Shown here: positions 34,447-42,604 of the stretch, one piece after another
How positions within the stretch are numbered: position 1 is the stretch's first letter
Layout of the letters: each line of letters starts with the position of its first letter
Origin: Acrocarpospora pleiomorpha
Lineage (GTDB): Bacteria > Actinomycetota > Actinomycetes > Streptosporangiales > Streptosporangiaceae
Assembly (NCBI RefSeq): GCF_009687885.1
Contig: NZ_BLAF01000004.1
Location: 68,879 to 132,878 of the forward strand
Reading direction: 5' to 3'
DNA length: 64,000 nucleotides
Notes under the pieces: generated by a model
What the model saw: the letters and a program-made list of their open reading frames with translations, nothing else
The model's database searches: none
Told to the model about the DNA's origin: nothing
Program-made: the position numbers and the translations under genes

Positions 34447-35453
34447 GCTTCCTCCAGGGGGTGCGAACCGCAGCTCGCTCTGATGACGAGCTCGGTGGGG
34501 ATGACTTGCGCGCTTGGGGTGTCCCGGACCCCGGTGATCAGCTCGTCCAGGGCGCGGGCGGCGCGGGCGCCGAGATCGCGCATCGGCTGCCGGACGGTGG
34601 TGAGCGCGGGGCGGGCGTGCCGGGCGGCCATGATGTCGTCCCATCCGGTGACCGCGACGTCATCGGGCACGGACAGGCCGAGCTCCTCGGCGGCCAGGAT
34701 CACGCCGAGGGCCACCTGGTCGTCGGCGCAGACGATCGCCTCGGGCCGGGGGCCGGACAGCAGGTAGCGGCCGAGGGCGTGCCCGCCCTCGACGGTGAAC
34801 TCGCAGGGGGACGGCTCGGGCGGGGTGAGACCGTGCTCGCTGAGCACCTGGCCGACGGACGTCCACCGCTGGGTGATGTCGCCGTTGTCATGGCCGCCGG
34901 CCAGCGCGATGCGCCGGTAGCCGTGGCCGAGCAGGTGGCTCGCCAGCCGGGCCGCCGACACGGTGTTCTCGCTGGCCACCACGTCGGCGCCGGTGACCGC
35001 GTCACGGGCGATCATCACCAGCGGCAGGCCGGAGGCGACGATCTCGGCGACCATGTCGTCCCGTACCGTCTGGCCGAAGATGACCATGCCGTCCACCCGG
35101 CGGGACAGGTCGCGGACCAGGTCGGGCACGGCGGCCCTGCCCCGGGTGGAGAGGATGATCACCGACCGGCCCAGCTCGGAGGCGACCTCCTCGTAGCCGA
35201 GAAGCACCTCCGCGAAGTACGGCCCCGACAGGTCGGGGAAGACGATGCCGTTGGCGGCGTGGCGGCCGGAGGCCAGCGAGACGCCCAGGCGGCTGGGGGT
35301 GAAGCGCAGCTCCTCGACGGCGCGCAACACCCGCTCCCGCGTCTTGGCGGCGACCGGCCCCGTGCCGCGCAACGCCCGGGACACGGTGGCGATGGACACG
35401 CCCGCCCGCTGCGCGACCTGGTAGATCGTCGCGCTCTCGTCAGTGTTCGCCAC
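34443..35453 (-). CDS. LacI-family regulator, first gene of its own sugar operon
   Basis: 336 aa. HTH ATIYQVAQRAGVSIATVSRAL with hinge region RFTPSRLGVSLASGR, then a periplasmic-binding-like core (GIVFPDLSGPYFAEVL, DDQVALGVILAAEELG, VAVTGWDD). The GTG at 35453 follows GAGG by seven bases; the TTG at 35468 is less likely. It leads the six-gene unit lacI-SBP-MalF-MalG-glucanase-GH39. Two palindromes TGTAAGCGCTTACA and TGGAAGCGCTTACA lie just upstream, so it should repress itself and the whole operon. Confidence 0.92.
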   Translation of the reverse strand: MANTDESATIYQVAQRAGVSIATVSRALRGTGPVAAKTRERVLRAVEELRFTPSRLGVSLASGRHAANGIVFPDLSGPYFAEVLLGYEEVASELGRSVIILSTRGRAAVPDLVRDLSRRVDGMVIFGQTVRDDMVAEIVASGLPLVMIARDAVTGADVVASENTVSAARLASHLLGHGYRRIALAGGHDNGDITQRWTSVGQVLSEHGLTPPEPSPCEFTVEGGHALGRYLLSGPRPEAIVCADDQVALGVILAAEELGLSVPDDVAVTGWDDIMAARHARPALTTVRQPMRDLGARAARALDELITGVRDTPSAQVIPTELVIRASCGSHPLEEA

Positions 35454-35469
35454 GCGGGGACCTCGCAAC

Positions 35470-35515
35470 TGTAAGCGCTTACACTCATGCTCGCCACGAT
35501 GTGGAAGCGCTTACA
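35470..35515. promoter_or_regulatory. Twin LacI operators
   Basis: TGTAAGCGCTTACA (35470-35483), a perfect 14-bp palindrome with central CG, and TGGAAGCGCTTACA (35502-35515), one mismatch. Centres are 32 bp apart, about three helical turns, so two dimers would lie on one face. Confidence 0.9.
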
Positions 35516-35533
35516 CCGTGGGATTCCCCGAAA

Positions 35534-35560
35534 GCTATACCTCAGCCGTGTCGCTGTAAA
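35534..35560 (-). promoter_or_regulatory. Candidate promoter of the LacI-led operon
   Basis: Minus strand TTTACA (35560-35555), a 15-bp spacer, and TATAGC (35539-35534); an alternative -10 TAGCTT gives 17 bp. Both operators lie downstream of it, fitting a roadblock mode of repression. Confidence 0.45.
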
Positions 35561-35599
35561 GACCCCTTCACGACGCATCTACGCCCGCTGTGAGCCGCC

Positions 35600-35630
35600 A
35601 AAGGCCCGGCGCTGGCTGCGCCGGGCCTTT
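35600..35630 (-). terminator. 12-bp perfect terminator hairpin after the CoA-transferase gene
   Basis: AAAGGCCCGGCG and CGCCGGGCCTTT pair completely around a 7-nt loop. It begins 21 bases beyond the stop at 35651 and separates that gene from the LacI operon. Confidence 0.88.
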
Positions 35631-35650
35631 CCTTCAAGGTGACCCGCCGG

Positions 35651-36865
35651 TCATGAGCCGTCCGGTGCGGACGTGACACCGTCGGCCAGCAGGTCGAGGA
35701 TCGCCTGCTCGGAGTAGCCCAGTTCCGTCAGTATTTCCCGGGAGTGGGCGCCCGCGGGCATGGGTGGCCGACTCGGCAGGAGCGGGTCCGCGCCGAGCAT
35801 GAAGCCGAGCAGTGGCAGGCCCAGCGGGCCGTCGATTCCGGGGATCCGTGTGGGTGCGAAGGCGCCGCGTCCGGCGTACTGGGTGTCGTAGAGGGCGTCG
35901 GCGAGGGTCTCGCGGACCCGGGCGGCGGGGATGTGGTGGTCCTGGAGGTGGTCCTCCCACTCCTGGGCGGTGCGGGTGAGCATGATCGCTGACAGGACGG
36001 CGTGTTCTTGCTCGAAGTCGGCGACGGGGGAGTCGAACGGGTCCGGTTTGATCAGGTCGGGCCGTTCCAGCAGCGTCCACAGCCGTTCCATCTGCGCGGT
36101 GTTGCAGGTGCCGAGCATGATCGACCCCTCTTTGGTGGCGTACATCGAGGTGGTGGCGAGGGCCATCGTGTTGCCGGTCGGCACGGGCTCGAAGCCGTCG
36201 CGCAGGTGCGAGGTGACGTGGCAGGCCATCAGGGCCGCCGCGACGTCGATCATGCCGACGTCGATCGACATGCCCTCGCCGGTGCGCAGCAGGTGGACGA
36301 GGCCGCCGGCGACGGCGAACGCGGCGGTCAGCCCGGTGGCGTAGTCGATGGCCGGGGAACCCTGCCGCAGCGGATACAGTTGACGGTCCCCGTTGGCGGA
36401 CATGTAACCCGAGGTCGCCTGGACGACGTTCTCGTACCCGGTGTGCTCACGCTTGGGCCCGCGGGCGCCGAACGCCGAGACGGCGCAGTGGACCAGCCGG
36501 GGATTGATCGCCGCCAGATCCCGGTATCCGAGGCCGAGCCGCTCGAAGGCGCCGGGGCGCGCGTTGGTCACGAATACGTCGCTGCCCCGTACGAGGTCCT
36601 TGAGCGCGGTACGGCCGCGTTCGTCCTTGAGGTCGAGGGTGAGGAACCGCTTGCCGGCGTTCTGCGTCAGGAACTGGGTCCCCATGCTCCGGTCGTTCAG
36701 GGCGGGGTCGGTGCCGACCTGGCGTACGAAATCGGGCGAGGAGGGGTTCTCGACCTTGATGACGTCGGCGCCCAGCAGGGCCAGTTGGTACGACGCGTAC
36801 GGCGCGGCGAGCACCTGGGAGGTGTCGATCACACGGATGCCGTCGAAGGGGAGGGGGATGGCCAT
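35651..36865 (-). CDS. CaiB/BaiF-family CoA transferase
   Basis: 404 aa class III CoA transferase. Starts LPFDGIRVIDTSQVLAAPYA, the usual first strand; VFVTNARPGAFERLGLGY and GSPAIDYATGLTAAFAVAGG (with the region of the catalytic Asp) are family blocks. It moves CoA between carboxylic acids. ATG at 36865 after GAGG. Divergent from the sugar-importer cluster; it could activate an acid made there or belong with acyl-CoA catabolism. Monocistronic, closed by a strong terminator. Confidence 0.88.
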   Translation of the reverse strand: MAIPLPFDGIRVIDTSQVLAAPYASYQLALLGADVIKVENPSSPDFVRQVGTDPALNDRSMGTQFLTQNAGKRFLTLDLKDERGRTALKDLVRGSDVFVTNARPGAFERLGLGYRDLAAINPRLVHCAVSAFGARGPKREHTGYENVVQATSGYMSANGDRQLYPLRQGSPAIDYATGLTAAFAVAGGLVHLLRTGEGMSIDVGMIDVAAALMACHVTSHLRDGFEPVPTGNTMALATTSMYATKEGSIMLGTCNTAQMERLWTLLERPDLIKPDPFDSPVADFEQEHAVLSAIMLTRTAQEWEDHLQDHHIPAARVRETLADALYDTQYAGRGAFAPTRIPGIDGPLGLPLLGFMLGADPLLPSRPPMPAGAHSREILTELGYSEQAILDLLADGVTSAPDGS

Positions 36866-36950
36866 GGAGTGCACCTCGATGGGTTTTGCGATGTGAAATG
36901 TCACGCTCCGTCCTCGGCACTGTGGTTGCCATGAGGCCGGGACATCCATA

Positions 36951-36962
36951 TTATTCGATTAA
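36951..36962. promoter_or_regulatory. Shared 12-mer TTATTCGATTAA, left end of the glycoside cluster
   Basis: Lies in the divergent gap between the CoA-transferase gene and the sugar-binding protein gene, 48 bp before the GTG at 37010. The same 12 bases stand at 45897-45908, ahead of the cupin gene. It is symmetric at 10 of 12 positions about a central CG, the form of LacI-family operators; the LacI gene at 42605 is the candidate binder. Confidence 0.6.
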
Positions 36963-37009
36963 GTGAACGTCGGGGGAGGAGACCGCACAAAAGCGGCAAG
37001 GAGGCAACG

Positions 37010-38317
37010 GTGCACCAGAAGTTGGGTTCGGCCATCGCGAGCGTCACAGTGGGCGCGCTCGCGTTTGCGCTCGCCGCGTGCGGGTCCGGTTCCACCGGCA
37101 CAGGCTCAGACGCAGGCTCAGGCGAAGGCTCAGGCTCCGGCGAGGTGACGGTTCTCAGCTGGCGCCTCGCCGACCCGGGAGCTCTGGGCAAGCTCCACCA
37201 GAGCTGGATCGACGCGTTCAACAAGAGCCAGGACAAGATCACGGTCAAGGGCGAGCCGGTTCCGTTCGCCGACAAGGGCACCAAGCTGGTGAACACCGCC
37301 CTGAGCGGCTCGGCCCCGGACATCGTGGCCATCACCACCTCGGAGATCGCCGACTACGCGAAGTACCTCCAGCCGGTGGACAAGTACTGGGAGGGCGAAG
37401 GAGCCGCCTTCTCGGGGGCGTTCACCGACTCGGCCAAAGCCCTGGCCACCTGGGACGGCCAGCTGTGGGGCATCCCCATCGAGGATGGAACCAGCGACGC
37501 CGTCTACTACAACAAGAAGGTCCTCGCCAAGGCCGGGGTCGACGTCGAGAACGCCGTGAGCTCCTGGGACAACTTCCGGGCGGCGCTCAAGGCCATCAAG
37601 ACGAGCGGCAGCACCCCGATGGTCTTCCAGGGCAAGGACGCGTCGAGCTTCGAGCGGCACTGGGCCTGGTACGTGGCCGGCGGCGTCAACCTGAACGATC
37701 CGAACCAGTACGTCAAGGAGATGTGCGGCCCGGCGGCGGAGAAGACCTTCACCTGGCTGACCGGCCTCTACAGCGACGGCGGGCTGGTCCCCAACCCGTC
37801 GGGCATCGGCTATGACGAGCTGACCCGCCAGTTCGCCGCGGGAGACGTGGGCTTCGTCACCGACGGCCCGTGGGGCCTGGGCATCTACGAAGGCAACAAC
37901 GCCGGCATCAAGGACGACCTGGGCGTGACCCACATGCCGCCCATGGACCAGGGCGGGGCCACGGGGGCCAACGAGGACGCGCTGATCTTCGTCGTGCCCA
38001 AGGAGGCCAAGAACCCCGTCGGCGCGTGGGAGTTCATGAAGTACATGAGCACCGACGCCGCGCAGCAGGCCAGCGCCGAGGCGGGTGGCTTCGTCCCCAC
38101 CAGGACCGCCGTGTTCGACTCGCCCGCCGTCACCGGCAACGAGTTGCTCTCGACGTACAGCACCCTGATCAAGCAGAGCGGGTTCACCCGCCCGCGGGGT
38201 CCGAAGATGGCCGAGATGCGGCAGATTCTGATCACCGCCTACCAGGCCGCGGCCACCGGGCAGCAGCCGGCCGCCGAGGCGTTCCAGTCCGCGTGCGGGC
38301 AGCTCAAGGGACTGTGA
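37010..38317 (+). CDS. Sugar ABC transporter binding lipoprotein, family 1
   Basis: 435 aa. Signal region ending in LAACG (lipobox), then a Gly/Ser/Thr-rich spacer (GSGSTGTGSDAGSG) and the SBP_bac_1 core (VTVLSWRLADPG, DIVAITTSEIADYAKYLQP, FVTDGPWGLGIYEG). GTG at 37010 has AAGGAGG five bases upstream. Leads an operon with two permeases, two SDRs, a lactonase and LacI. Not a close duplicate of the binding protein at 33196. Confidence 0.93.
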   Translation: MHQKLGSAIASVTVGALAFALAACGSGSTGTGSDAGSGEGSGSGEVTVLSWRLADPGALGKLHQSWIDAFNKSQDKITVKGEPVPFADKGTKLVNTALSGSAPDIVAITTSEIADYAKYLQPVDKYWEGEGAAFSGAFTDSAKALATWDGQLWGIPIEDGTSDAVYYNKKVLAKAGVDVENAVSSWDNFRAALKAIKTSGSTPMVFQGKDASSFERHWAWYVAGGVNLNDPNQYVKEMCGPAAEKTFTWLTGLYSDGGLVPNPSGIGYDELTRQFAAGDVGFVTDGPWGLGIYEGNNAGIKDDLGVTHMPPMDQGGATGANEDALIFVVPKEAKNPVGAWEFMKYMSTDAAQQASAEAGGFVPTRTAVFDSPAVTGNELLSTYSTLIKQSGFTRPRGPKMAEMRQILITAYQAAATGQQPAAEAFQSACGQLKGL

Positions 38318-38361
38318 CTCAAGGGATCGCGAATAGCAGACCCTTCAGGGAGATAACCAGT

Positions 38362-39237
38362 ATGAACAGCCGCGCGCTCAAAGAGCGGATGATCTTCTTC
38401 GGCCCGCTGCTCGCGGTGCTGGTGGGACTGCTCGGCTTCCCCATCGTGTTCGCGCTGTACGCGAGCTTCGCCAACGTCGACGACCTGTTCTCGATGGCGT
38501 TCGCCGGGCTGCGGAACTACGAGTCGCTGCTGTCGCGGCCCGAGACGCTGGTGCGGCCGTTCGTCAACACGATGCGGTTCGCGCTGGCGTCGGTGGCGAT
38601 CTCGCTCACCATCGGCTTCGCCGCCGCGTTGCTGCTCAACAGCAAGCTGCGGGGGCGCCGCGTCTTCCGCAGCGCGCTGATGTTCCCGTGGGTGATCCCC
38701 ACCGTGCTCACCGCGCTCATGTGGCGCTGGGTCATGGACTCCAACGCCGGCGCGTTCAACGGGCTGCTGCTCCAGCTCGGACTGATCGATGAGCCGGTGA
38801 GCTGGCTCGGCGACCCGGGCCTGGCACCGTGGATCATCATCCTGGCCCAGGTCTGGCGCGGCTTCCCGTTCATCATGGTGATGCTGCTGGCCGCGCTCCA
38901 GGCCATCCCCGAGGAACTGCACGAGGCCGCCGCGGTCGACGGGGCGGGCCGGCTGCGGCGGCTGCGCTCGATCATCTGGCCGGGCGTGCGGCCGATCTTC
39001 ATCCTGGTCGGCACCCTGGAGGGCCTGTACGCCTTCCGCGAGTTCGCGATGATCGACGTCCTGACCGGCGGCGGCCCCGCCGGAGCCACCGAGGTCCTCG
39101 CCACGCAGGTGTACCGGCTGTTCTTCCAGTACCAGCGCTTCGGCGACGCCATGGCGCTGGCGGCGCTCATGTTCGTGCTGGCCCTGGTCGCCACGGTGCT
39201 CCTGATGCGCCTGTCGGCACGCGACGAGGAGGACTGA
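38362..39237 (+). CDS. Sugar ABC transporter permease, MalF-like
   Basis: 291 aa, six helices; first helix MIFFGPLLAVLVGLLGFPIV, EAA loop HEAAAVDGAGRLRRLRSIIWP. The ATG at 38362 gives a normal N-terminus; the open frame before it is antisense-free noise over the binding-protein gene. The next gene starts four bases past its stop. ATPase supplied in trans, by inference. Confidence 0.92.
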   Translation: MNSRALKERMIFFGPLLAVLVGLLGFPIVFALYASFANVDDLFSMAFAGLRNYESLLSRPETLVRPFVNTMRFALASVAISLTIGFAAALLLNSKLRGRRVFRSALMFPWVIPTVLTALMWRWVMDSNAGAFNGLLLQLGLIDEPVSWLGDPGLAPWIIILAQVWRGFPFIMVMLLAALQAIPEELHEAAAVDGAGRLRRLRSIIWPGVRPIFILVGTLEGLYAFREFAMIDVLTGGGPAGATEVLATQVYRLFFQYQRFGDAMALAALMFVLALVATVLLMRLSARDEED

Positions 39238-39241
39238 CCCC

Positions 39242-40093
39242 ATGGCCCGACCCAAGAACCTCCACCTTGTCTCCCGCACGGCGGGCGCCGCGGGCAGGTA
39301 CGCGCTGATCGTGGCACTGCTGCTGTTCGCGCTGCTGCCGTTCGCCTGGATGCTCTCGACGTCGCTCAAACCGGCCAACGAGATCTACACCACGCCGGTG
39401 ACCTGGTGGCCGTCGACCCCCACCCTCGACAACTTCATCGCGGTCGTCACCCGCGCCGACTTCGGGGTGATCATGGGCAACACGCTCGTGGTCGCCGGGG
39501 TGTCGGCCACGGTGAGCACGCTGGTCGCGCTGTTCGCCGCGTACGGGCTGTCGCGGCTGGCCGGCCGGCGCGGGGAGACCCTCGTGCTGGTCCTGCTCTT
39601 CGCGCAGATGATCCCGACCATCCTGTTCGTGATCCCGTACTTCCTCATCTTCCGCACGCTCAGCCTGCTCGACACCCTGACCGCGCTCGTCGTCACGAAC
39701 ATCTCGCTGACCGTCCCGATCGCGACCTGGCTGCTGCGGCGCTTCATCGCGAAGGTCCCGCGGGCGCTCGACGAGGCCGCGCTCATCGACGGGTGCGGGC
39801 GGGTGGGCGCGTTGCTGCGGGTCGTCGCCCCGGCGGCGCGGGCGGGCGTGGGCGCCGTCTTCTTCTACGCGTTCCTGGTCTCCTGGCACGAGTACCTGTT
39901 CGCGCTGTCGCTGACGTCGTCGCCGTCGAACCGGGTCATCACGCTGGGGATCACCTCGCTGGTGGGCCAGTACCAGGTGTCGTGGGGCGAGCTGATGGCG
40001 CTGGGCCTGCTGGCCGTGGTGCCGCTCATCGTGGTTTTCCTGCTGGTGGAGCGCAACCTGGTCGAAGGGCTGGCCGGGGGAGTGAAGGGATGA
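39242..40093 (+). CDS. Sugar ABC transporter permease, MalG-like
   Basis: 283 aa with six helices (ALIVALLLFALLPFAWML first) and EAA loop LDEAALIDGCGRVGALLRVV. The ribosome site GAGGAGG lies inside the end of the preceding permease gene. Together with it forms the membrane channel for the sugar bound by the 37010 lipoprotein. Confidence 0.92.
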   Translation: MARPKNLHLVSRTAGAAGRYALIVALLLFALLPFAWMLSTSLKPANEIYTTPVTWWPSTPTLDNFIAVVTRADFGVIMGNTLVVAGVSATVSTLVALFAAYGLSRLAGRRGETLVLVLLFAQMIPTILFVIPYFLIFRTLSLLDTLTALVVTNISLTVPIATWLLRRFIAKVPRALDEAALIDGCGRVGALLRVVAPAARAGVGAVFFYAFLVSWHEYLFALSLTSSPSNRVITLGITSLVGQYQVSWGELMALGLLAVVPLIVVFLLVERNLVEGLAGGVKG

Positions 40094-40144
40094 CCGGGCG
40101 ACCGCCCGGCGAGAAGAGTGAGCACGAGAAGAGAGATACGGAAT

Positions 40145-40924
40145 ATGGGCATGCTGGACGGACGGGTGGCCATCGTCACCGGAGGGCGGCGGGGACTCGG
40201 CGAGGGCGTCGTGCGGCGCTTCGCGGCGGAGGGCGCGACGGTCGTCGTCGCCGACCTCGCACCGGCCGAGTCGCTGCTGGACGAGCTGACCCCGAGCGGC
40301 GGCGAGCATCGGTCGGTGGCCGTTGACGTGCGCTCGGCCGAGCAGATGGACGGGCTCGTCCAGGACACCCTCTCCTGGTACGGCCGGCTGGACATCGTCG
40401 TCAACAACGCGGGCGTCATGGACTCCGGGGCGGAGGTGGCCGACCTGACCGACGCCGAGTACGACCTCGTGCTCGACGTCAACGTCCGCGGCGTGTTCAA
40501 CGGGTGCCGCGCCGCCGCCCGCGTGTTCCGCGGCCAGCCGCGCGGGCGGATCATCAACACCGCCTCCTACATCGGCAAGAAGGCGATCGCCGGGCACGCG
40601 CTGTACTCCGCGTCGAAGGCCGCCGTCATCTCGCTCACCCAGGCGCTGGCGCTGGAACTCGGCCGGTACGGGACCACCGTCAACAGCATCTGCCCCGGAA
40701 CGATGTACACGCCCATGTGGGTGGAGAAGCTGCCGACGTTCGTCGGGGAGGAGAACCCCGACGTGGAGCAGTGGCGTCACCGGGCGGCGGCGGGCATCCC
40801 CGCCGGCCGGATGGGCACCGGCGCCGACGTCGGCGCGATGGCGGCCTGGCTGGCCGGTGACGACGCCGACTTCGTCACGGGCGCGGCGCTCAACCTGACC
40901 GGCGGCGAGGCGGTGTTCTTCTGA
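40145..40924 (+). CDS. SDR dehydrogenase 1 of the glycoside cluster
   Basis: 259 aa classical SDR. TGGRRGLGEG cofactor loop, VADLA acidic residue preferring NAD, VNNAG, and the catalytic Y-x3-K in LYSASKAA. Start at 40145 (MGMLDG) after GAGAGAT. Similar throughout to the SDR at 41778, including the ending LTGGEA[VL][FY]F. With a lactonase gene overlapping its stop, it probably oxidises a sugar at C1 to a lactone, or a later sugar-acid alcohol. Confidence 0.88.
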   Translation: MGMLDGRVAIVTGGRRGLGEGVVRRFAAEGATVVVADLAPAESLLDELTPSGGEHRSVAVDVRSAEQMDGLVQDTLSWYGRLDIVVNNAGVMDSGAEVADLTDAEYDLVLDVNVRGVFNGCRAAARVFRGQPRGRIINTASYIGKKAIAGHALYSASKAAVISLTQALALELGRYGTTVNSICPGTMYTPMWVEKLPTFVGEENPDVEQWRHRAAAGIPAGRMGTGADVGAMAAWLAGDDADFVTGAALNLTGGEAVFF

Positions 40925-41778
40925 GCGAGGTCAGGGCGGTCACGCCGCCCGTCGACATCCTGGGGGAGTCCCCGGTCTGGCTCGGCGACGACGGGCTGGT
41001 CTGGGTGGACAGCCTGCGCGGCCGGGTGAGCACCCTCGCCGGCACCACGTTCGACCTCGGCGAGAAGGTGGGCTCGGTGGCCCCGCTGGCGGGCGGCGGC
41101 TTCGTGGCGGCGCTGGAACACCGGGTCGTCGCCACGGACGCGCGGGGCACGCTCACCGCCGAACTGACCGCCCTCGACCTGCCCGCGCACCATCGGCTCA
41201 ACGACGGCGCCGTCGACCCGTACGGCCGGTTCGTCTTCGGCAGCATGAACGAGCACCGCGACGCCGCCGACGCCGCGCTCTTCCGGCTGGACGGGACCCG
41301 GCTGGACGTGCTGCGCGCCGGCCTGACGCTCAGCAACGGCATCGACTGGTCGCCGGACGGGCGGACGATCTACTTCACCGACTCCGTGGCCAAACGCGTC
41401 TTCGCCGCCGACTACACCGAGCACGGCCCCCTCCGAAACGAGCGGATCTTCGCCGAATGGCCGGGCCCCGGCATGCCCGACGGCCTGGCCGTCGACGCCG
41501 AAGGCCAGGTCTGGTCGGCCATCTGGGACGGCGCCTGCCTGGTCAGGTACGCGCCGGACGGGAACGTGGCGGCCCGCGTCGACCTCCCGGCGCCCCGGCC
41601 GACCAGCCTGGCCTTCGGCGGGCCGCGGCTGGACACGCTGTACGTCACCTCGGCGCGGGTGGGCCTGGACGAGCCGACCCTGGCGCGCTTCCCCTGTTCC
41701 GGCGCCGTGCTGGTGTCCCGCCCCGGCGTGACCGGACTGATCACCAGGCGGGTCCACCCCAGCGGAGAGGAAAACTGA
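40921..41778 (+). CDS. SMP-30/gluconolactonase-family lactonase, apparent CTG start
   Basis: 285 aa six-bladed propeller: ILGESPVWLGDDGLVWVD (metal Glu in G-E-S-P), LNDGAVDPYGRFVFGSM, LSNGIDWSPDGRTIYFTDS and MPDGLAVDAEGQVWSA, with the Asn and Asp metal ligands. It opens sugar lactones to aldonic acids. The frame is open from 40861 but has no ATG, GTG or TTG before 41005, which would cut off the first blade and its Glu. CTG at 40921, overlapping the SDR stop as CTGA with GAGG upstream, is the only good start. Stop overlaps the next ATG (TGATG). Confidence 0.85.
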   Translation: MSEVRAVTPPVDILGESPVWLGDDGLVWVDSLRGRVSTLAGTTFDLGEKVGSVAPLAGGGFVAALEHRVVATDARGTLTAELTALDLPAHHRLNDGAVDPYGRFVFGSMNEHRDAADAALFRLDGTRLDVLRAGLTLSNGIDWSPDGRTIYFTDSVAKRVFAADYTEHGPLRNERIFAEWPGPGMPDGLAVDAEGQVWSAIWDGACLVRYAPDGNVAARVDLPAPRPTSLAFGGPRLDTLYVTSARVGLDEPTLARFPCSGAVLVSRPGVTGLITRRVHPSGEEN

Positions 41779-42563
41779 TGTCCCCCTTGGACGGCAAGAT
41801 CGCAGTGGTCACGGGCGCGCGGCAGGGCCTCGGCGAGGCCACCGCGCGACGGCTCGCCCGCGACGGCGCCACCGTGGTCGTGACCGACGTTCAGGACACC
41901 CGCGAACTGGCGGAGGCACTCGGGCAGCTGACCGGGCGTCCGCATCACGCCGAGTTCCTCGACGTCACGGACGGGGACCGCTTCGCCGCCCTGCTCGACG
42001 AGGTGGCCGAACGTCACGGCGCGCTCGACGTGCTGGTGAACAACGCCGGAGTGAGCCAGCCGCAGCTCCCGCTGACCGAGACCACCGACGCCACCTACGA
42101 GCGCGTCATGGCGGTCAACGCCCGGGGCGTGTTCAACGGCGTACGCGCGGCCGGCCGGATCATGGCCGCCGCGGGCGGCGGCCGGATCGTGAACATCGCC
42201 TCCTATCTCGGCAAGCGCGGGCTGGCCACGTTCGGCGTGTACAGCGCCAGCAAGGGCGCGGTCATCTCGCTCACCCAGGTCGCCGCGGAGGAACTCGGCC
42301 CGTCCGGGGTCACCGTCAACGCCGTCTGCCCCGGGACCATGGTCACCCAGCTCATGCTGGACACCCTGCCCGCGACGACCGGCGAGGAGAACCCGGACGC
42401 CGAGGCCTGGATGCGGCAGTACGCGCGGGACCGCGTGCCCGTCGGGCGAATGGGCAGGCCGGTCGACGTCGCGGCGCTGGTGAGCTGGCTGGCGAGTGAC
42501 GACAGCGCCTTCATGACCGGCGCAGCTCTGAACCTCACGGGAGGCGAAGCCCTGTACTTTTGA
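41778..42563 (+). CDS. SDR dehydrogenase 2 of the glycoside cluster
   Basis: 261 aa classical SDR: TGARQGLGEA, VTDVQ, VNNAG, VNIASYLG with catalytic Ser, Y-x3-K in VYSASKGA. GAGAGGA precedes the ATG. A paralogue of the SDR at 40145, so the two presumably act on related intermediates, for example a sugar and a keto-deoxy acid, or are partners in a hetero-oligomer. Ends in LTGGEALYF. Confidence 0.88.
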   Translation: MSPLDGKIAVVTGARQGLGEATARRLARDGATVVVTDVQDTRELAEALGQLTGRPHHAEFLDVTDGDRFAALLDEVAERHGALDVLVNNAGVSQPQLPLTETTDATYERVMAVNARGVFNGVRAAGRIMAAAGGGRIVNIASYLGKRGLATFGVYSASKGAVISLTQVAAEELGPSGVTVNAVCPGTMVTQLMLDTLPATTGEENPDAEAWMRQYARDRVPVGRMGRPVDVAALVSWLASDDSAFMTGAALNLTGGEALYF

Positions 42564-42604
42564 TCTAGCCTGTTCCGTCATCCAGGGATTTGAGGGGCGC
42601 CAGG

